Translations under genes and position numbers: made by a program | Shown: positions 36,340 through 45,103 of the stretch, piece after piece | Numbering within the stretch: position 1 is the first letter of the stretch | Layout of the letters: each line of letters begins with the position of its first letter | NCBI RefSeq assembly: GCF_005796105.1 | Contig: NZ_VAUO01000005.1 | Coordinates: forward strand, 267,478-331,477 | Source: Pseudomonas mosselii | GTDB taxonomy: Bacteria; Pseudomonadota; Gammaproteobacteria; Pseudomonadales; Pseudomonadaceae | Reading direction: 5' to 3' | Length of the DNA stretch: 64,000 bases | Notes under the pieces: model-generated | Told to the model about the DNA's origin: nothing | The model's database searches: none | What the model saw: the letters and a program-made list of their open reading frames with translations, nothing else

Positions 36340-37764
36340 ATGGATCAGGATTTTCACTTTTACGGTACTTTCCATTCGGCCATGTCCGGCGGATTCGACA
36401 AGGACGACGCAACGCTGATTGCCAAAGCAGCAAACTTCATCGATTTCTTCAGTGAGAATACCTACGCCTCCTATTGGCGCCTGGTCAGCGAAACCGCGTC
36501 GTCGAGCAATTACACAGTTGTCGCGCACATGGATAATCCTCGGTATACGTTCCAACATGGACATCTGGGTGACTTGTTGAGCCCTGAGGATGGTTTGTGG
36601 TGTTCCTACCACTTCATTCCGGGTAACTACAATGATCCGGCGGGAACGCCAACGCGCGAGCAAATCCATGGCGCCGAAGTGGTCAGCCATTTGCCTGCGT
36701 TCAGCAAACGAGATACCCATGGCGGTGAATACATTCTAAGAAAGTACAACCCGGGCAAGGTCGCCGAGTTGCAGTACGGGCGAATGCTCAATCGTCCGCA
36801 AAGCGCGCTTTCCCGGCGACTGTTCGAAGATGCCGTGCTGTGTGCCAAGGATGACTCGCGCCTGGAGAAGATCCTCAGCCTGGCCATCGGTGGCGAGACG
36901 ATCCTCAAGGCCGAGCGCGCCGACGTGTTGCGCCGGTTCCGCTTGATCCTGCTGGGCATCAGGGCCCATGTGATTGCCGATACCTGGGCGCATCAGGACC
37001 ACTGCGGCCTGGACAACGTGATGAACACATACTGGGATGCGGATTACGACCCGGACTCCTGGAATCCGGCCAAAATGGGCTATGGGCGCCAATCCATCTA
37101 TTACACCGACGGCCCATCGAAGCCGTGGACCAATACGGTGTTGAGTTCACTGGCGAGCAGTAACTTCGAGGCGGCGCCGAACAGCACCAGTTACTTGGGG
37201 CACGGCTGGCTTGGGCATTTCCCGGATTACAGTTTTGTCCGTTACCGATACAAGCCTTGCTGGTCTGACCCCAAACAGACTGTCGAGCGCGATAACCCGA
37301 AAGAGTACGCGGCCGCCTGGCTTGAATTGACTAGCCTGTTCTGCCAGGCAAAAACCGGCCAGAAGTTGGTGCTCGATGAGCGCATCCAGGGAGATATGGG
37401 CAAGGCCCGGCAGGCGATCGAGTTTCCTTGCGATTTGTCCAAGAGTCAGACCGGCAGACACAGTTCGGAAAACGCCTGGCGCCGCTTCTTTACCGAACAG
37501 CCGACCACGCCGATCAATGTCGACCTCGAACCGGATGACAATGCCGTGTTGAGTGGCATGGTCGAACGGAGCAAATCCCTTGACCGTTTCGGCACCAGCT
37601 TCGTGAATGTTCTGAGTGATCTGTATTTGTTCCAGATTGCCGCTGACTATCACTTCCATTTCGTGAAACATTTCCTCAAGGTGAATGACATTTATCATTT
37701 CACCGGCTCGTGGTCGCAGCAGCGCAGTGCCTTGCCTAACGAGATCGTTCAATTGTTCGAGTAA
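36340..37764 (+). CDS. DUF6765-like protein, possibly a metal-dependent helical hydrolase
   Basis: 474 residues, no signal peptide or membrane segment. The start MDQDFHFYGTFHSAM and the later GIRAHVIADTWAHQDHCG (His210, Asp214, His218) and GHGWLGHFPDYSF (His288, Asp296) match the pattern I associate with DUF6765. The set of His/Asp residues resembles helical zinc enzymes of the phospholipase C/P1 nuclease kind; that activity is inferred only. Good GGGGAAGG ribosome site. Codon use is more A/T-tolerant than in neighbours (e.g. AAAGCAGCAAAC), suggesting transfer. It stands alone, with repeat remnants on its 3' side. Confidence 0.6.
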   Translation: MDQDFHFYGTFHSAMSGGFDKDDATLIAKAANFIDFFSENTYASYWRLVSETASSSNYTVVAHMDNPRYTFQHGHLGDLLSPEDGLWCSYHFIPGNYNDPAGTPTREQIHGAEVVSHLPAFSKRDTHGGEYILRKYNPGKVAELQYGRMLNRPQSALSRRLFEDAVLCAKDDSRLEKILSLAIGGETILKAERADVLRRFRLILLGIRAHVIADTWAHQDHCGLDNVMNTYWDADYDPDSWNPAKMGYGRQSIYYTDGPSKPWTNTVLSSLASSNFEAAPNSTSYLGHGWLGHFPDYSFVRYRYKPCWSDPKQTVERDNPKEYAAAWLELTSLFCQAKTGQKLVLDERIQGDMGKARQAIEFPCDLSKSQTGRHSSENAWRRFFTEQPTTPINVDLEPDDNAVLSGMVERSKSLDRFGTSFVNVLSDLYLFQIAADYHFHFVKHFLKVNDIYHFTGSWSQQRSALPNEIVQLFE

Positions 37765-37812
37765 CGCTGTGTTGCCCCGGCAGTTTGAAATCCTGGTTGT
37801 ACTTTGAATTGT

Positions 37813-37851
37813 CGGGGCCGCTGTGCGGCCCTTCGCGGCACGAGGCCGCTC
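37813..37851. repeat. Half of the long inverted-repeat element
   Basis: CGGGGCCGCTGTGCGGCCC followed by TTCGCGGCACGAGGCCGCTC matches one arm of the element at 6759-6873; the partner arm is missing. Sits between two convergent genes. Confidence 0.6.
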
Positions 37852-37928
37852 AGAGGGCGCGTAAGCCTGCAACGAGAGGCCTACGCGATGCGCTGCAAAG
37901 CAGCCCAAATGAACACCAACGCTATCGC

Positions 37929-38939
37929 TCAATAACTGTGCTGGGTATCTTCGATCATCAGCCTGGCATCCCCCAGCGGGTGGCTGCTGGCATCGAAGAA
38001 GTACAGTGCGGTTGCGTTGAGGTCGCCGAAGCGATTGACGAAATGCTGCTTCTGGTTGATCACCGACGCATCGTTCAATGGCCGGATGGCAATGGCGAGG
38101 TGCTTGGGTTGCGCCTGGCGAATCGCTTCGACCAGGTGCTGGTCGCTGCTGTCCAGGTGCTGGCCGAACAGGCACAGCCCTTCGCGCTCGCTGGCCAGTT
38201 CGCCCAGGCACCAGGACAGGTAATCGCTGTGGCGAATGGCTGCCAGCTTTTCGTCGCTGCGCCCTTCGTTGATGAACAGCGGCACTTCGCCGGGTATGTT
38301 CACCGCGAAGCCGTCGAACAGTTCGGAGCCTTCGGCGCTGCGCTGGCGGGTCGTGCCGTCCGGTAGTTTGAGCAGGTGCAGGCCGCCATGCAGGTGCAGC
38401 ACCCGCGTGCCTGAACTGGCTGTGCGGCGTACATCGAAGAAGCCCTGCTCATCGAACAGTTCGGCGAATCCATGTGGTGCGGCGTGTACCGCCCAGGGCA
38501 GTATCAGGTCGTAGTTGCTGGTGTAGACGCTGCGGTAGCTGCGCAAGGCCTGGTTGATCGTCGCCAGGGTGGTCTGCGGCAGCAGCGCCCAAGGCAGGTG
38601 TACGCTGCGAACGGCGTGGATCAGCGCTTCCTTGATCGAGTAGTAGCGGTTGAGCGGCGCAGTTGAGCTGATGGCCAATGCAGCGTTGGCCCGCACCGCC
38701 TGGTTGAGGGTGCTCAGCAGTGGTTCGAACAGCTCTGTTGCGAATGACTTGAACAGCGCCTGGTCGCTGACTGCCAGGCCTTTCTTGCGCCCGGCACTTT
38801 GGGCTTGCTCGTACAGCGAGAAATAGCCGAAGCGTTTCCACAGGGCGCGGCTGGCGCCATTGCCGAGCAACAATGCGTGGCTTGGGTGGCGCTGGTTGAG
38901 ATCGGCCCAGGTGGGCAAATGGGCGTCGAGGGCAGGCAT
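37929..38939 (-). CDS. DUF4917 protein with SIR2-like fold
   Basis: 336-residue soluble protein. SIR2-type nucleotide-binding marks are visible in order: LLLGNGAS (26-30 is the GNGAS loop), VYTSNYDLILPWA (TSNYD at 140-144) and LHLHGGLHLL (182-188), followed by FVNRFGDLNATALYFF at the end. This is the arrangement in SIR2-like NAD-binding proteins, several of which act as NADases in anti-phage systems. No second defence gene is adjacent: upstream is a SulP transporter, downstream a DUF6765-like gene facing it. Function therefore open; housekeeping is possible. Confidence 0.75.
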   Translation of the reverse strand: MPALDAHLPTWADLNQRHPSHALLLGNGASRALWKRFGYFSLYEQAQSAGRKKGLAVSDQALFKSFATELFEPLLSTLNQAVRANAALAISSTAPLNRYYSIKEALIHAVRSVHLPWALLPQTTLATINQALRSYRSVYTSNYDLILPWAVHAAPHGFAELFDEQGFFDVRRTASSGTRVLHLHGGLHLLKLPDGTTRQRSAEGSELFDGFAVNIPGEVPLFINEGRSDEKLAAIRHSDYLSWCLGELASEREGLCLFGQHLDSSDQHLVEAIRQAQPKHLAIAIRPLNDASVINQKQHFVNRFGDLNATALYFFDASSHPLGDARLMIEDTQHSY

Positions 38940-39031
38940 CGGCAGGTCCGTTGGCGTGGCGGAAAACGCCGCGACTTTAGCATGTCGTGCGGTGTTTACC
39001 GCTCGCCAGGCGCGGGTTGCGACGCTTCAAG

Positions 39032-40795
39032 TCATGGCGCGGGCTCATCCAGTGTCTTGGGCGGCTCGCTGGTGATCGTCGCAGGTACGCTAGGGGCGCT
39101 GTTCGAAGCCGTCCTGCGCTCGCGATTGCGCCACACCCGGTAGGCCCGAATCCCCGCCCGTACCGAGCCGAACAGCAGTTTGTCTTCCATCTCACGGGCC
39201 ATCCCCGAGCGTACCAACATGCGCAGGAACGTGCCGCGGGCGCGGGCGATGGCGAAGTGAATACCTCGGGCGCGGAGGGTGTCGCGTACTTCGCGCAGGG
39301 CACTGATGCCGGTGACGTCGATACTGCTCACGGCCTCGGCGTCGAACAGCACCACCTGGATCGTGTGTTCGCGCTGCACGGCTTCGAGCAGGCGCATCTT
39401 GAAGTAGTCGGCGTTGAAGAACAGGATCGCGTCGTCGAAGCGGTACACCAGCAGCCCGGGTACGGTGCGCGCGTCCTTGTGTTGGCGCACGTCCACCTGG
39501 CCTTCGATGCCCGGCACCCAGCCCAGTACGGCATCGGTGGGTTGATAGATGCTGTACAGCAGACGCAGGATCGCCAGGGTCACGGCGAACACGATGCCCG
39601 GCAGTACGCCCAGGCCGAGCACGCCGACGGTGGTCAGCAGGCACAGCCAGAACTCGAAGCGGCTGAGCTGGCGAATGCCCTTGAGCGATTTAACATCGAT
39701 CAGCCCCCAGCCGGCCATCAGTAGCACGGCGCCAAGCGCCGCCTGTGGGATCCAGGCCATGGGCGCGGTGAACAGCAGCAGGATCAACGCGATTACCAGC
39801 GCCGCGATGATGCCCACCAGTTGGCTCTTGCCTCCGACCATGTCGTTGACGGCGGTGCGCGAGTCGGCCCCGCTGATGGCAAAACCTTGGGAAAGACCGG
39901 CGGCCAGGTTGCTGACGCCCAGCGCGACGAATTCGTGGTTGGCGTTGATCGCATAGCCGTGGCGCGCGGCGAAGCTGCGCGCCGTGAGCATGGCGCTACA
40001 GAAACTGATGGTGGCGATCCCCAAGGCGTCGCGCAGCAGGCTCTTGGCTTCGGCCAGGCTGCTCTGTGGCCAGGCCAGCTCCGGGATGCCTGCTGGCACC
40101 GGGCCGAGGATCGCCACACCGAAGCGGTCCAGGCCGAACAAGCCGGTTAGCGCAGTGAACGCCACCACCGTCACCAACGCCGCCGGCCACTGTGGGCGGC
40201 GGCGCGGCAGCCAGATCAGCAGGCCCAGTGCGGTGAGGCCGATGACCAGCGTGAGCCAGTGAATTTCGCCCAGGCGCTGGAGGAAGTTGATCAGGCTGAG
40301 GATGAACCCATCGCCCTCGATGGTGAAACCCACCACTTTGGACAGTTGCCCGGCGATCAGGCTCAAGCCGATACCGTTGAGGTAACCGATCAGGATCGGC
40401 CGCGAGAAGAAGCTGGCGATGAAACCTGCGCGGGCCAGGCCTGCGGCGATCAGCATCACCCCCACCAGTACCGTGACGATCACCGACAATTCGGCGATGC
40501 GGTGGGTATCGCCCATGGCCAGCGGGGCCACGGCGCCGGCGATCATGGCGCAGGTGGCTGCGTCGGGGCCGACCATCAGCTGGCGCGAGCTGCCGATCAG
40601 GGCGTAGACGATCATCGGCAGCACGCAGGCGTACAACCCGTACTGCGGTGGCAGGCCGACGATCTGGGCATAGGCGATGGCAATCGGGATCTGGATCGCG
40701 GCCACCGAAAGTCCGGCCTGCAGGTCGGCGTGAAACCATTCGCGGCGGTAGTGCAACAGGTTGGCCAGGCCCGGTAGCCAGCGGGAGAGAAACAT
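39032..40795 (-). CDS. SulP/SLC26-family anion transporter with STAS domain
   Basis: 587 residues: about 10-12 membrane segments (1-400) with the SulP signature region PPQYGLYACVLPMIVYALIG, then a cytoplasmic STAS domain (about 440-545) with SSIDVTGISALREV holding the conserved Asp-x-Thr/Ser-Gly loop. Start at MFLSRWLPGL; a 28-codon upstream extension is rejected. The family moves sulfate, bicarbonate or dicarboxylates; the substrate cannot be told from sequence. Separate gene, 92 bp from the DUF4917 gene behind it. Confidence 0.85.
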   Translation of the reverse strand: MFLSRWLPGLANLLHYRREWFHADLQAGLSVAAIQIPIAIAYAQIVGLPPQYGLYACVLPMIVYALIGSSRQLMVGPDAATCAMIAGAVAPLAMGDTHRIAELSVIVTVLVGVMLIAAGLARAGFIASFFSRPILIGYLNGIGLSLIAGQLSKVVGFTIEGDGFILSLINFLQRLGEIHWLTLVIGLTALGLLIWLPRRRPQWPAALVTVVAFTALTGLFGLDRFGVAILGPVPAGIPELAWPQSSLAEAKSLLRDALGIATISFCSAMLTARSFAARHGYAINANHEFVALGVSNLAAGLSQGFAISGADSRTAVNDMVGGKSQLVGIIAALVIALILLLFTAPMAWIPQAALGAVLLMAGWGLIDVKSLKGIRQLSRFEFWLCLLTTVGVLGLGVLPGIVFAVTLAILRLLYSIYQPTDAVLGWVPGIEGQVDVRQHKDARTVPGLLVYRFDDAILFFNADYFKMRLLEAVQREHTIQVVLFDAEAVSSIDVTGISALREVRDTLRARGIHFAIARARGTFLRMLVRSGMAREMEDKLLFGSVRAGIRAYRVWRNRERRTASNSAPSVPATITSEPPKTLDEPAP

Positions 40796-40935
40796 GCGCA
40801 GTCCTTGATGATGTTTCGATGAATACAGGCATTTATCGCCGCAACCGGTGTGGCAGGCAAGTGCGCGAAAGTCGGGCATTCAAGCGGATTGGCAGGTCAG
40901 CGGCCATGGGCCAGGTCAACGAAGGCGCAGAAACG

Positions 40936-40959
40936 AAAAAAGGAGCCGAGGCTCCTTTT
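40936..40959 (-). terminator. Rho-independent terminator of the tRNA-Gly transcript
   Basis: GGAGCC-TC-GGCTCC stem on the minus strand followed by six T; it lies 47 bp beyond the tRNA 3' end. It is upstream of the SulP gene, so it insulates that gene from tRNA transcription. Confidence 0.85.
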
Positions 40960-41006
40960 GACAGCGATGACGTTACTGGAACGCCATGCGGGGTAATGCG
41001 ATTTTT

Positions 41007-41080
41007 TGGAGCGGGTAGAGGGAATCGAACCCTCAACTAAAGCTTGGGAAGCTTTCGTTTTGCCACTAAACTATACCCGC
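41007..41080 (-). tRNA. tRNA-Gly (anticodon CCC)
   Basis: The minus strand folds as a cloverleaf: acceptor GCGGGTA / TACCCGC, anticodon stem AAAGC / GCTTT around loop TTCCCAA (anticodon CCC), T arm with GGTTCGATTCC, and encoded CCA (TGGA at 41007-41010 on the plus strand covers discriminator plus CCA). 74 nt with CCA. No integrated element flanks it. Confidence 0.97.
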
Positions 41081-41197
41081 GTCGGCGCCCGACTTTTTTA
41101 CCAGAAACCTCCGCGAAATAGAAGCCCACGTTATAAAAAAGCCTGTCGGCGACCTGTAGCCTGCGGGTAGATGAAGCGCTACAGGGCGCCGATGTGC

Positions 41198-42082
41198 TCA
41201 GATGGCCAGTGCATGTTGCCCCTGTACGGGTGCGAAGCGTTGACGGGGCTGGCGGGTGGTCGGCTTGAGGAAGCCGAGCATCGCGCTACGGGTGTCTTCG
41301 CAAGCGCCCTTGTGCTCGATGTCGAGGAAGTGCCCAGCATCGCGGATCACGCTGAAGTGGCTCTGACCTACATGGCGACTGAACTGCCGGGCGTCCTCGA
41401 CCGTGGTGTACTCGTCACGGTCACCGTTGATGAACAGCACCGGGATGTCAATGTTGCGTGCAGCCTTCAGGGCCCGCTCCAGGTCGTGTTCGAGCACCTG
41501 GTTGATGTGGAAGTGCATCTGCGCGTATTCGTGGCTGTCCAGGCTGCTGACGTGGCGGTAGTTGAAGCGTTTGAACAGCGACGGCAGGTACTTGCCGATG
41601 GTGTCGTTGACCAGGTTGCCCACCTGGTAGCGGTCGCAGGCAGCCAGGTACTGGCAACCCCGCTCCAGGTAGTCGCGCATCGGTTCGTTGATCACGGGCG
41701 AGAACGAACTGACGATGGCCTTCTTCACGCGCCGCGGCTGGTGCGCCAAGGCCAGCAGCCCGCAGGCGCCGCCCCAGGAGAACGACATCACGTGGTCGGC
41801 AGCGAAGTGCTCGATCAGCTCCAGCAGGATGTGCGCCTCGGTCTCCTTGGTGATCAGGCGTTCCTGGTGGTTGTGGGGCTTGGACTTGCCAGCGTACGGC
41901 TGATCGTAAAGCACCACGTTGAATTGCGGGTGCAGGTTGCGCACCGTCTGGGCGAAGGAAGCCGTGGTGGCCAATGAGCCGTTGATCAGGATGATCGTTT
42001 TTTCGGCGCCTTCGGCGCGATGGAACTCCGTGTAAACCCGGTACTGCCCTTGGATATCAAGTACAGCGATTTCTGGCCTCAT
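41198..42082 (-). CDS. phaG: 3-hydroxyacyl-ACP thioesterase/CoA-transfer protein for mcl-PHA
   Basis: 294-residue alpha/beta-hydrolase of the PhaG/RhlA type that diverts (R)-3-hydroxyacyl groups from fatty acid synthesis toward polyhydroxyalkanoate. The start MRPEIAVLDIQGQYRVYTEF is, from memory, the known P. putida PhaG N-terminus; the active serine is Ser102 in SFSWGGA, the acid is in NGDRDEYTT and the histidine in DAGHFLD. Most of the protein looks near-identical to the KT2440 enzyme. A 7-codon upstream extension is rejected. Monocistronic, with a 379-bp upstream gap. Confidence 0.95.
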   Translation of the reverse strand: MRPEIAVLDIQGQYRVYTEFHRAEGAEKTIILINGSLATTASFAQTVRNLHPQFNVVLYDQPYAGKSKPHNHQERLITKETEAHILLELIEHFAADHVMSFSWGGACGLLALAHQPRRVKKAIVSSFSPVINEPMRDYLERGCQYLAACDRYQVGNLVNDTIGKYLPSLFKRFNYRHVSSLDSHEYAQMHFHINQVLEHDLERALKAARNIDIPVLFINGDRDEYTTVEDARQFSRHVGQSHFSVIRDAGHFLDIEHKGACEDTRSAMLGFLKPTTRQPRQRFAPVQGQHALAI

Positions 42083-42461
42083 GTCATCGACTCCTGGCGC
42101 CAAAAGGGTATTCGCGTCACCTAGGGTGCACGTGCTTTATGACAGGTAGGCATTCGCCTGGAAGTACAACCGGTGGGCCCTTGTGTCGATCCTTGACGCA
42201 GCGTCGACGGTATTGTTGTGGCGGGCGATTTGCCGTGCCCCAAGGCATCGAGACCCCGGGTGGCCGGCAAAAAGGTGTCTTGGACTGCACCTGTGACTGT
42301 TGGGTCACATGCAGACCGACAAGTGATGAGTCAAGCAGTGGGGCGCGGCTCGCGCAAGTGCCATTCAAGGGATTTTTCAAGGCAAACCGCCGGGCGGTAT
42401 ATGTAGTGCGCCGCGTGCCCGGCTACCCAATCGTTTGCGCGCAGACAGCCGCGCCAGCCCC
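42083..42461. other. phaG upstream region
   Basis: 379 bp between phaG (start) and the pseudouridine synthase gene (stop), both on the minus strand. It should hold the phaG promoter. I see an imperfect palindrome GTGAC-N6-GTCAC at 42293-42308 and no convincing -35/-10 or sigma-54 match. Confidence 0.4.
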
Positions 42462-43154
42462 TCAGATCAGGGCGATTTCCTGTGCCGTCAGCGCCCTGAA
42501 CTGACCAGGCGCCAGGGCCGGGTCGAGCGCGATCGGGCCCATGCGTTCGCGATGCAGCGCCACCACCTTGTTCTGGAAATAGCCGAACATGCGTTTGACC
42601 TGATGGTAGCGCCCCTCGACGATGGCCAGGCGCGCCTCGTGCGGGCCAATGATCTCCAGCCGGGCGGGTAGGGTGGTGAGGTCTTCGAAGGCAAAGTAGA
42701 AACCTTCGTGGAACTTGTCGATGTAATGCTCGCCGATCGGGGCTTCGGTGCGCACCCGATAGATTTTCTCCAGCCGCGTGCGCGGTTGAGTCAGACGCCG
42801 TGACCATTGGCCATCGTTGGTCAGCAGCATCAGGCCGGTGGTGTTGTAGTCCAGGCGCCCGGCAATGTGCAGGTCCTCGTGCAGTTCGCGCGGCAGTAAG
42901 TCGAGCACGGTGCGGTGCTGCGGGTCGCGGGTGGCGCTGACGCAGCCGGTGGGTTTGTGCAGCATCAGGTAACGGGCCGCTCGGCCTGCTTGCAGCAACT
43001 GGTCATCCACTTCTACCCGGCTGAACTCACGCACCTCATGCAGCGGGTCGGCGGTTGCCTGGCCATCCACCCGCACACGCCGCTGGGCCAGCAGCAGGCG
43101 CACGTGCTGGCGGTTGTAGGTGGGCAGGTTGGCGAGAAATCGGTCGAGGCGCAT
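42462..43154 (-). CDS. RsuA-family 16S rRNA pseudouridine synthase
   Basis: 230 residues: S4 RNA-binding domain at about 1-55 (MRLDRFLANL, then LAQRRVRVDG) and RsuA/RluB-type catalytic domain with GRLDYNTTGLML, whose Asp102 is the catalytic residue. YHQVKRMF is the conserved C-terminal block. It probably makes pseudouridine 516 in 16S rRNA. The start at MRLDRFLANL is chosen; 76 in-frame upstream codons are Arg/Pro-rich noise overlapping the next gene. Confidence 0.88.
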   Translation of the reverse strand: MRLDRFLANLPTYNRQHVRLLLAQRRVRVDGQATADPLHEVREFSRVEVDDQLLQAGRAARYLMLHKPTGCVSATRDPQHRTVLDLLPRELHEDLHIAGRLDYNTTGLMLLTNDGQWSRRLTQPRTRLEKIYRVRTEAPIGEHYIDKFHEGFYFAFEDLTTLPARLEIIGPHEARLAIVEGRYHQVKRMFGYFQNKVVALHRERMGPIALDPALAPGQFRALTAQEIALI

Positions 43155-43186
43155 GGGCTGACGGTGGCCGGGGATCGGCGCGCAGT

Positions 43187-43408
43187 CTAACCGATCCCAG
43201 GTGCTGGCGCTGCCTTGAGCTGGTCGTCTACCGCCGCGCAGCGCGGGCACAGGCAGGCCTTGTTGCGCAATTCGGCGGGCAGGGCCTGGAGGATTGCCGG
43301 GTCGATGCTCACCTCGAAGCACCAGCAGCCACGCGCGGCGCTGCGTGGGGCGGCGAGGCCGCAGCGGTTGGCGGCGCCGCAAGCGGGACAGTGGCTGGCG
43401 TCAGTCAT
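43187..43408 (-). CDS. Cysteine-rich CWC-family small protein
   Basis: 73 residues with the pattern CPACGAANRCG ... GCWCF ... CLCPRC, eight cysteines suited to bind zinc or an iron-sulfur cluster; the GCWCF element names the CWC family. Its ATG overlaps the diguanylate cyclase stop by 8 bp (ATGACTGA), so it is translationally coupled to it. Function unknown. Confidence 0.8.
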   Translation of the reverse strand: MTDASHCPACGAANRCGLAAPRSAARGCWCFEVSIDPAILQALPAELRNKACLCPRCAAVDDQLKAAPAPGIG

Positions 43409-44891
43409 GGTCGGTTCCGAGCATCTCGCTGCAGACACGGTTGCGTCCGCCTTGTTTGGCACGATAAAGCGCGTGGTCGGCGCGGCTGAGCAGGGTGTGC
43501 AGCGAGTCGCCGCGCTGCAAGCCCGACAGGCCGATGCTGGTGGTCAGGCGCAGCGGCTGGTCGGCGTAGCTGAAGGTCAGTTGCTCGGTGCGCCGCCGGA
43601 TCTTTTCGGCCACCTCGATGGCCTGGCGGCCCTCGGCTTCGCGCAGCAGCACGATGAACTCCTCGCCGCCCCAGCGGCACAGTATATCGGACTGACGCAG
43701 GCTGCTTTGCAGCACGTGGGCGAATTGGCGCAGCACTTCGTCGCCTGCCAGGTGGCCGTGTGTATCGTTGAGCACCTTGAAGTGGTCAAGGTCGATCAGC
43801 AAGGCGACCAAGGGCGCGTTGTCGCGCTGGGCCTCGATCAGCGCTTGGCCGGCCAGCAGGTCGAAGCTGCGTCGGTTGGGCAGCCCGGTGAGGCTGTCGA
43901 GGGTGGCCAGGGCGTCGGCGTTGGCTTGGTGGCGCTTGATCATGGCGTTGAGCAGCGACAACACCACCAACGTGATCATCGTGCAGATGGCCAGGTTCAG
44001 ATACAGCGACTGGCGGATGCGGTCCAGTGCGTCGGTCTCGCGCTTGTCCACCAGCAGGTACCAATCCAGCTCGGGCAGCAGGCGTATATTCAGGAAATGG
44101 CTGTGGCCATTGCTGTCGCGGTACTCGTGACTGCCCGCAGAAGGGGTGGGCATGCGCGTGAGCAGTTCCTCCCACTGGTCGCTGTCAGCCAGTTGCTGAC
44201 CTGCGCGCAAGCCATGGGGGCCGCCGTCGGAGCCGGTGAGCATGATCTTGCCCTTGGCATCGGTGAAAATGACCGAGCGTTGGTAGCGGCGTTGGTAATC
44301 GTCGATCAGTTTCACCACCGACTCCACGCTCAGGCCCACGCCGACCGCACCGAGGAAGCGCTGCTGATAGTCGAGCACGCGGTAGTTGATGAACACGGTG
44401 AGCGTGTCCTGGTTAGCCATGTCCAGGTCGACGTTGATCGCGTAGGGTTCGGTCGACTCGCGTAGGCGAAAATACCAGGCATCGCGCCAGGCTTCGGGCT
44501 TGACTCGCTTGAGCACGCCCTTGGCCTGGTAGTAGGTGAGGCTGCGGTCGGAGACGAAGAAGCTGGTGCAGGTGTTCTGGGTATCCATCACCTCGCTCAG
44601 GTAGCGGGTCATGCGTTCGCTGTCCTGTTCGCCGGCCAGCACCCAGTCGCGCAGGAAGGTGTCCTGGGCCATCATCGCCGACATCTGCACGGGACGGATC
44701 AGGTCTTTCTGGATCTCGGAGTAGACCGTATCGGAGGTCAGCGGCAACTCGGTGTTGACGATGCCATCACGGATCGCCCCGCGCGAGGCGTAGTAGCTCA
44801 GCAGCGACGTAGCCAAAAAGCCGCAGGCCAGCAACAGCAGGAGCGTGAAGATCAGCGAGCGTTGCGAAAACAGGGCGGAAGGCGAAGGCAT
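43401..44891 (-). CDS. Diguanylate cyclase with periplasmic dCache sensor
   Basis: 496 residues: TM1 at about 12-32, a large double-Cache-like periplasmic domain (about 40-280), TM2 at about 300-325, then a GGDEF domain. The active site is RWGGEEF (GGEEF is a functional variant), and the inhibitory I-site RQSD lies five residues before it, so product inhibition is likely. It makes cyclic di-GMP in response to an unknown outside ligand. Ten upstream codons before MPSPSALFSQ are probably untranslated. Confidence 0.88.
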   Translation of the reverse strand: MPSPSALFSQRSLIFTLLLLLACGFLATSLLSYYASRGAIRDGIVNTELPLTSDTVYSEIQKDLIRPVQMSAMMAQDTFLRDWVLAGEQDSERMTRYLSEVMDTQNTCTSFFVSDRSLTYYQAKGVLKRVKPEAWRDAWYFRLRESTEPYAINVDLDMANQDTLTVFINYRVLDYQQRFLGAVGVGLSVESVVKLIDDYQRRYQRSVIFTDAKGKIMLTGSDGGPHGLRAGQQLADSDQWEELLTRMPTPSAGSHEYRDSNGHSHFLNIRLLPELDWYLLVDKRETDALDRIRQSLYLNLAICTMITLVVLSLLNAMIKRHQANADALATLDSLTGLPNRRSFDLLAGQALIEAQRDNAPLVALLIDLDHFKVLNDTHGHLAGDEVLRQFAHVLQSSLRQSDILCRWGGEEFIVLLREAEGRQAIEVAEKIRRRTEQLTFSYADQPLRLTTSIGLSGLQRGDSLHTLLSRADHALYRAKQGGRNRVCSEMLGTDHD

Positions 44892-45103
44892 GATCGTCCC
44901 GTGATATGTGCCAGAGTTCACATTCTAGTGAGATGGCCGATAAATGACTGCATGTTTTTCAGGGTTATACGAGCTGTTTCAATTTGTTGCCGAAATGGCA
45001 CTGTTTACCGGTCTCGCGGTCTTATCAGGTGTCGGTGATCCGCCTATCGCCGACGCCCGTCAGCGCCGCTGAACCGGGCACCCCTGCGGTCCAGGAGGCC
45101 GCC

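Noticed and set aside
36340..41080. Genomic island integrated at tRNA-Gly
   Set aside because: No integrase, no duplicated tRNA 3' end seen at the far side, and the SulP gene and tRNA terminator between look native.
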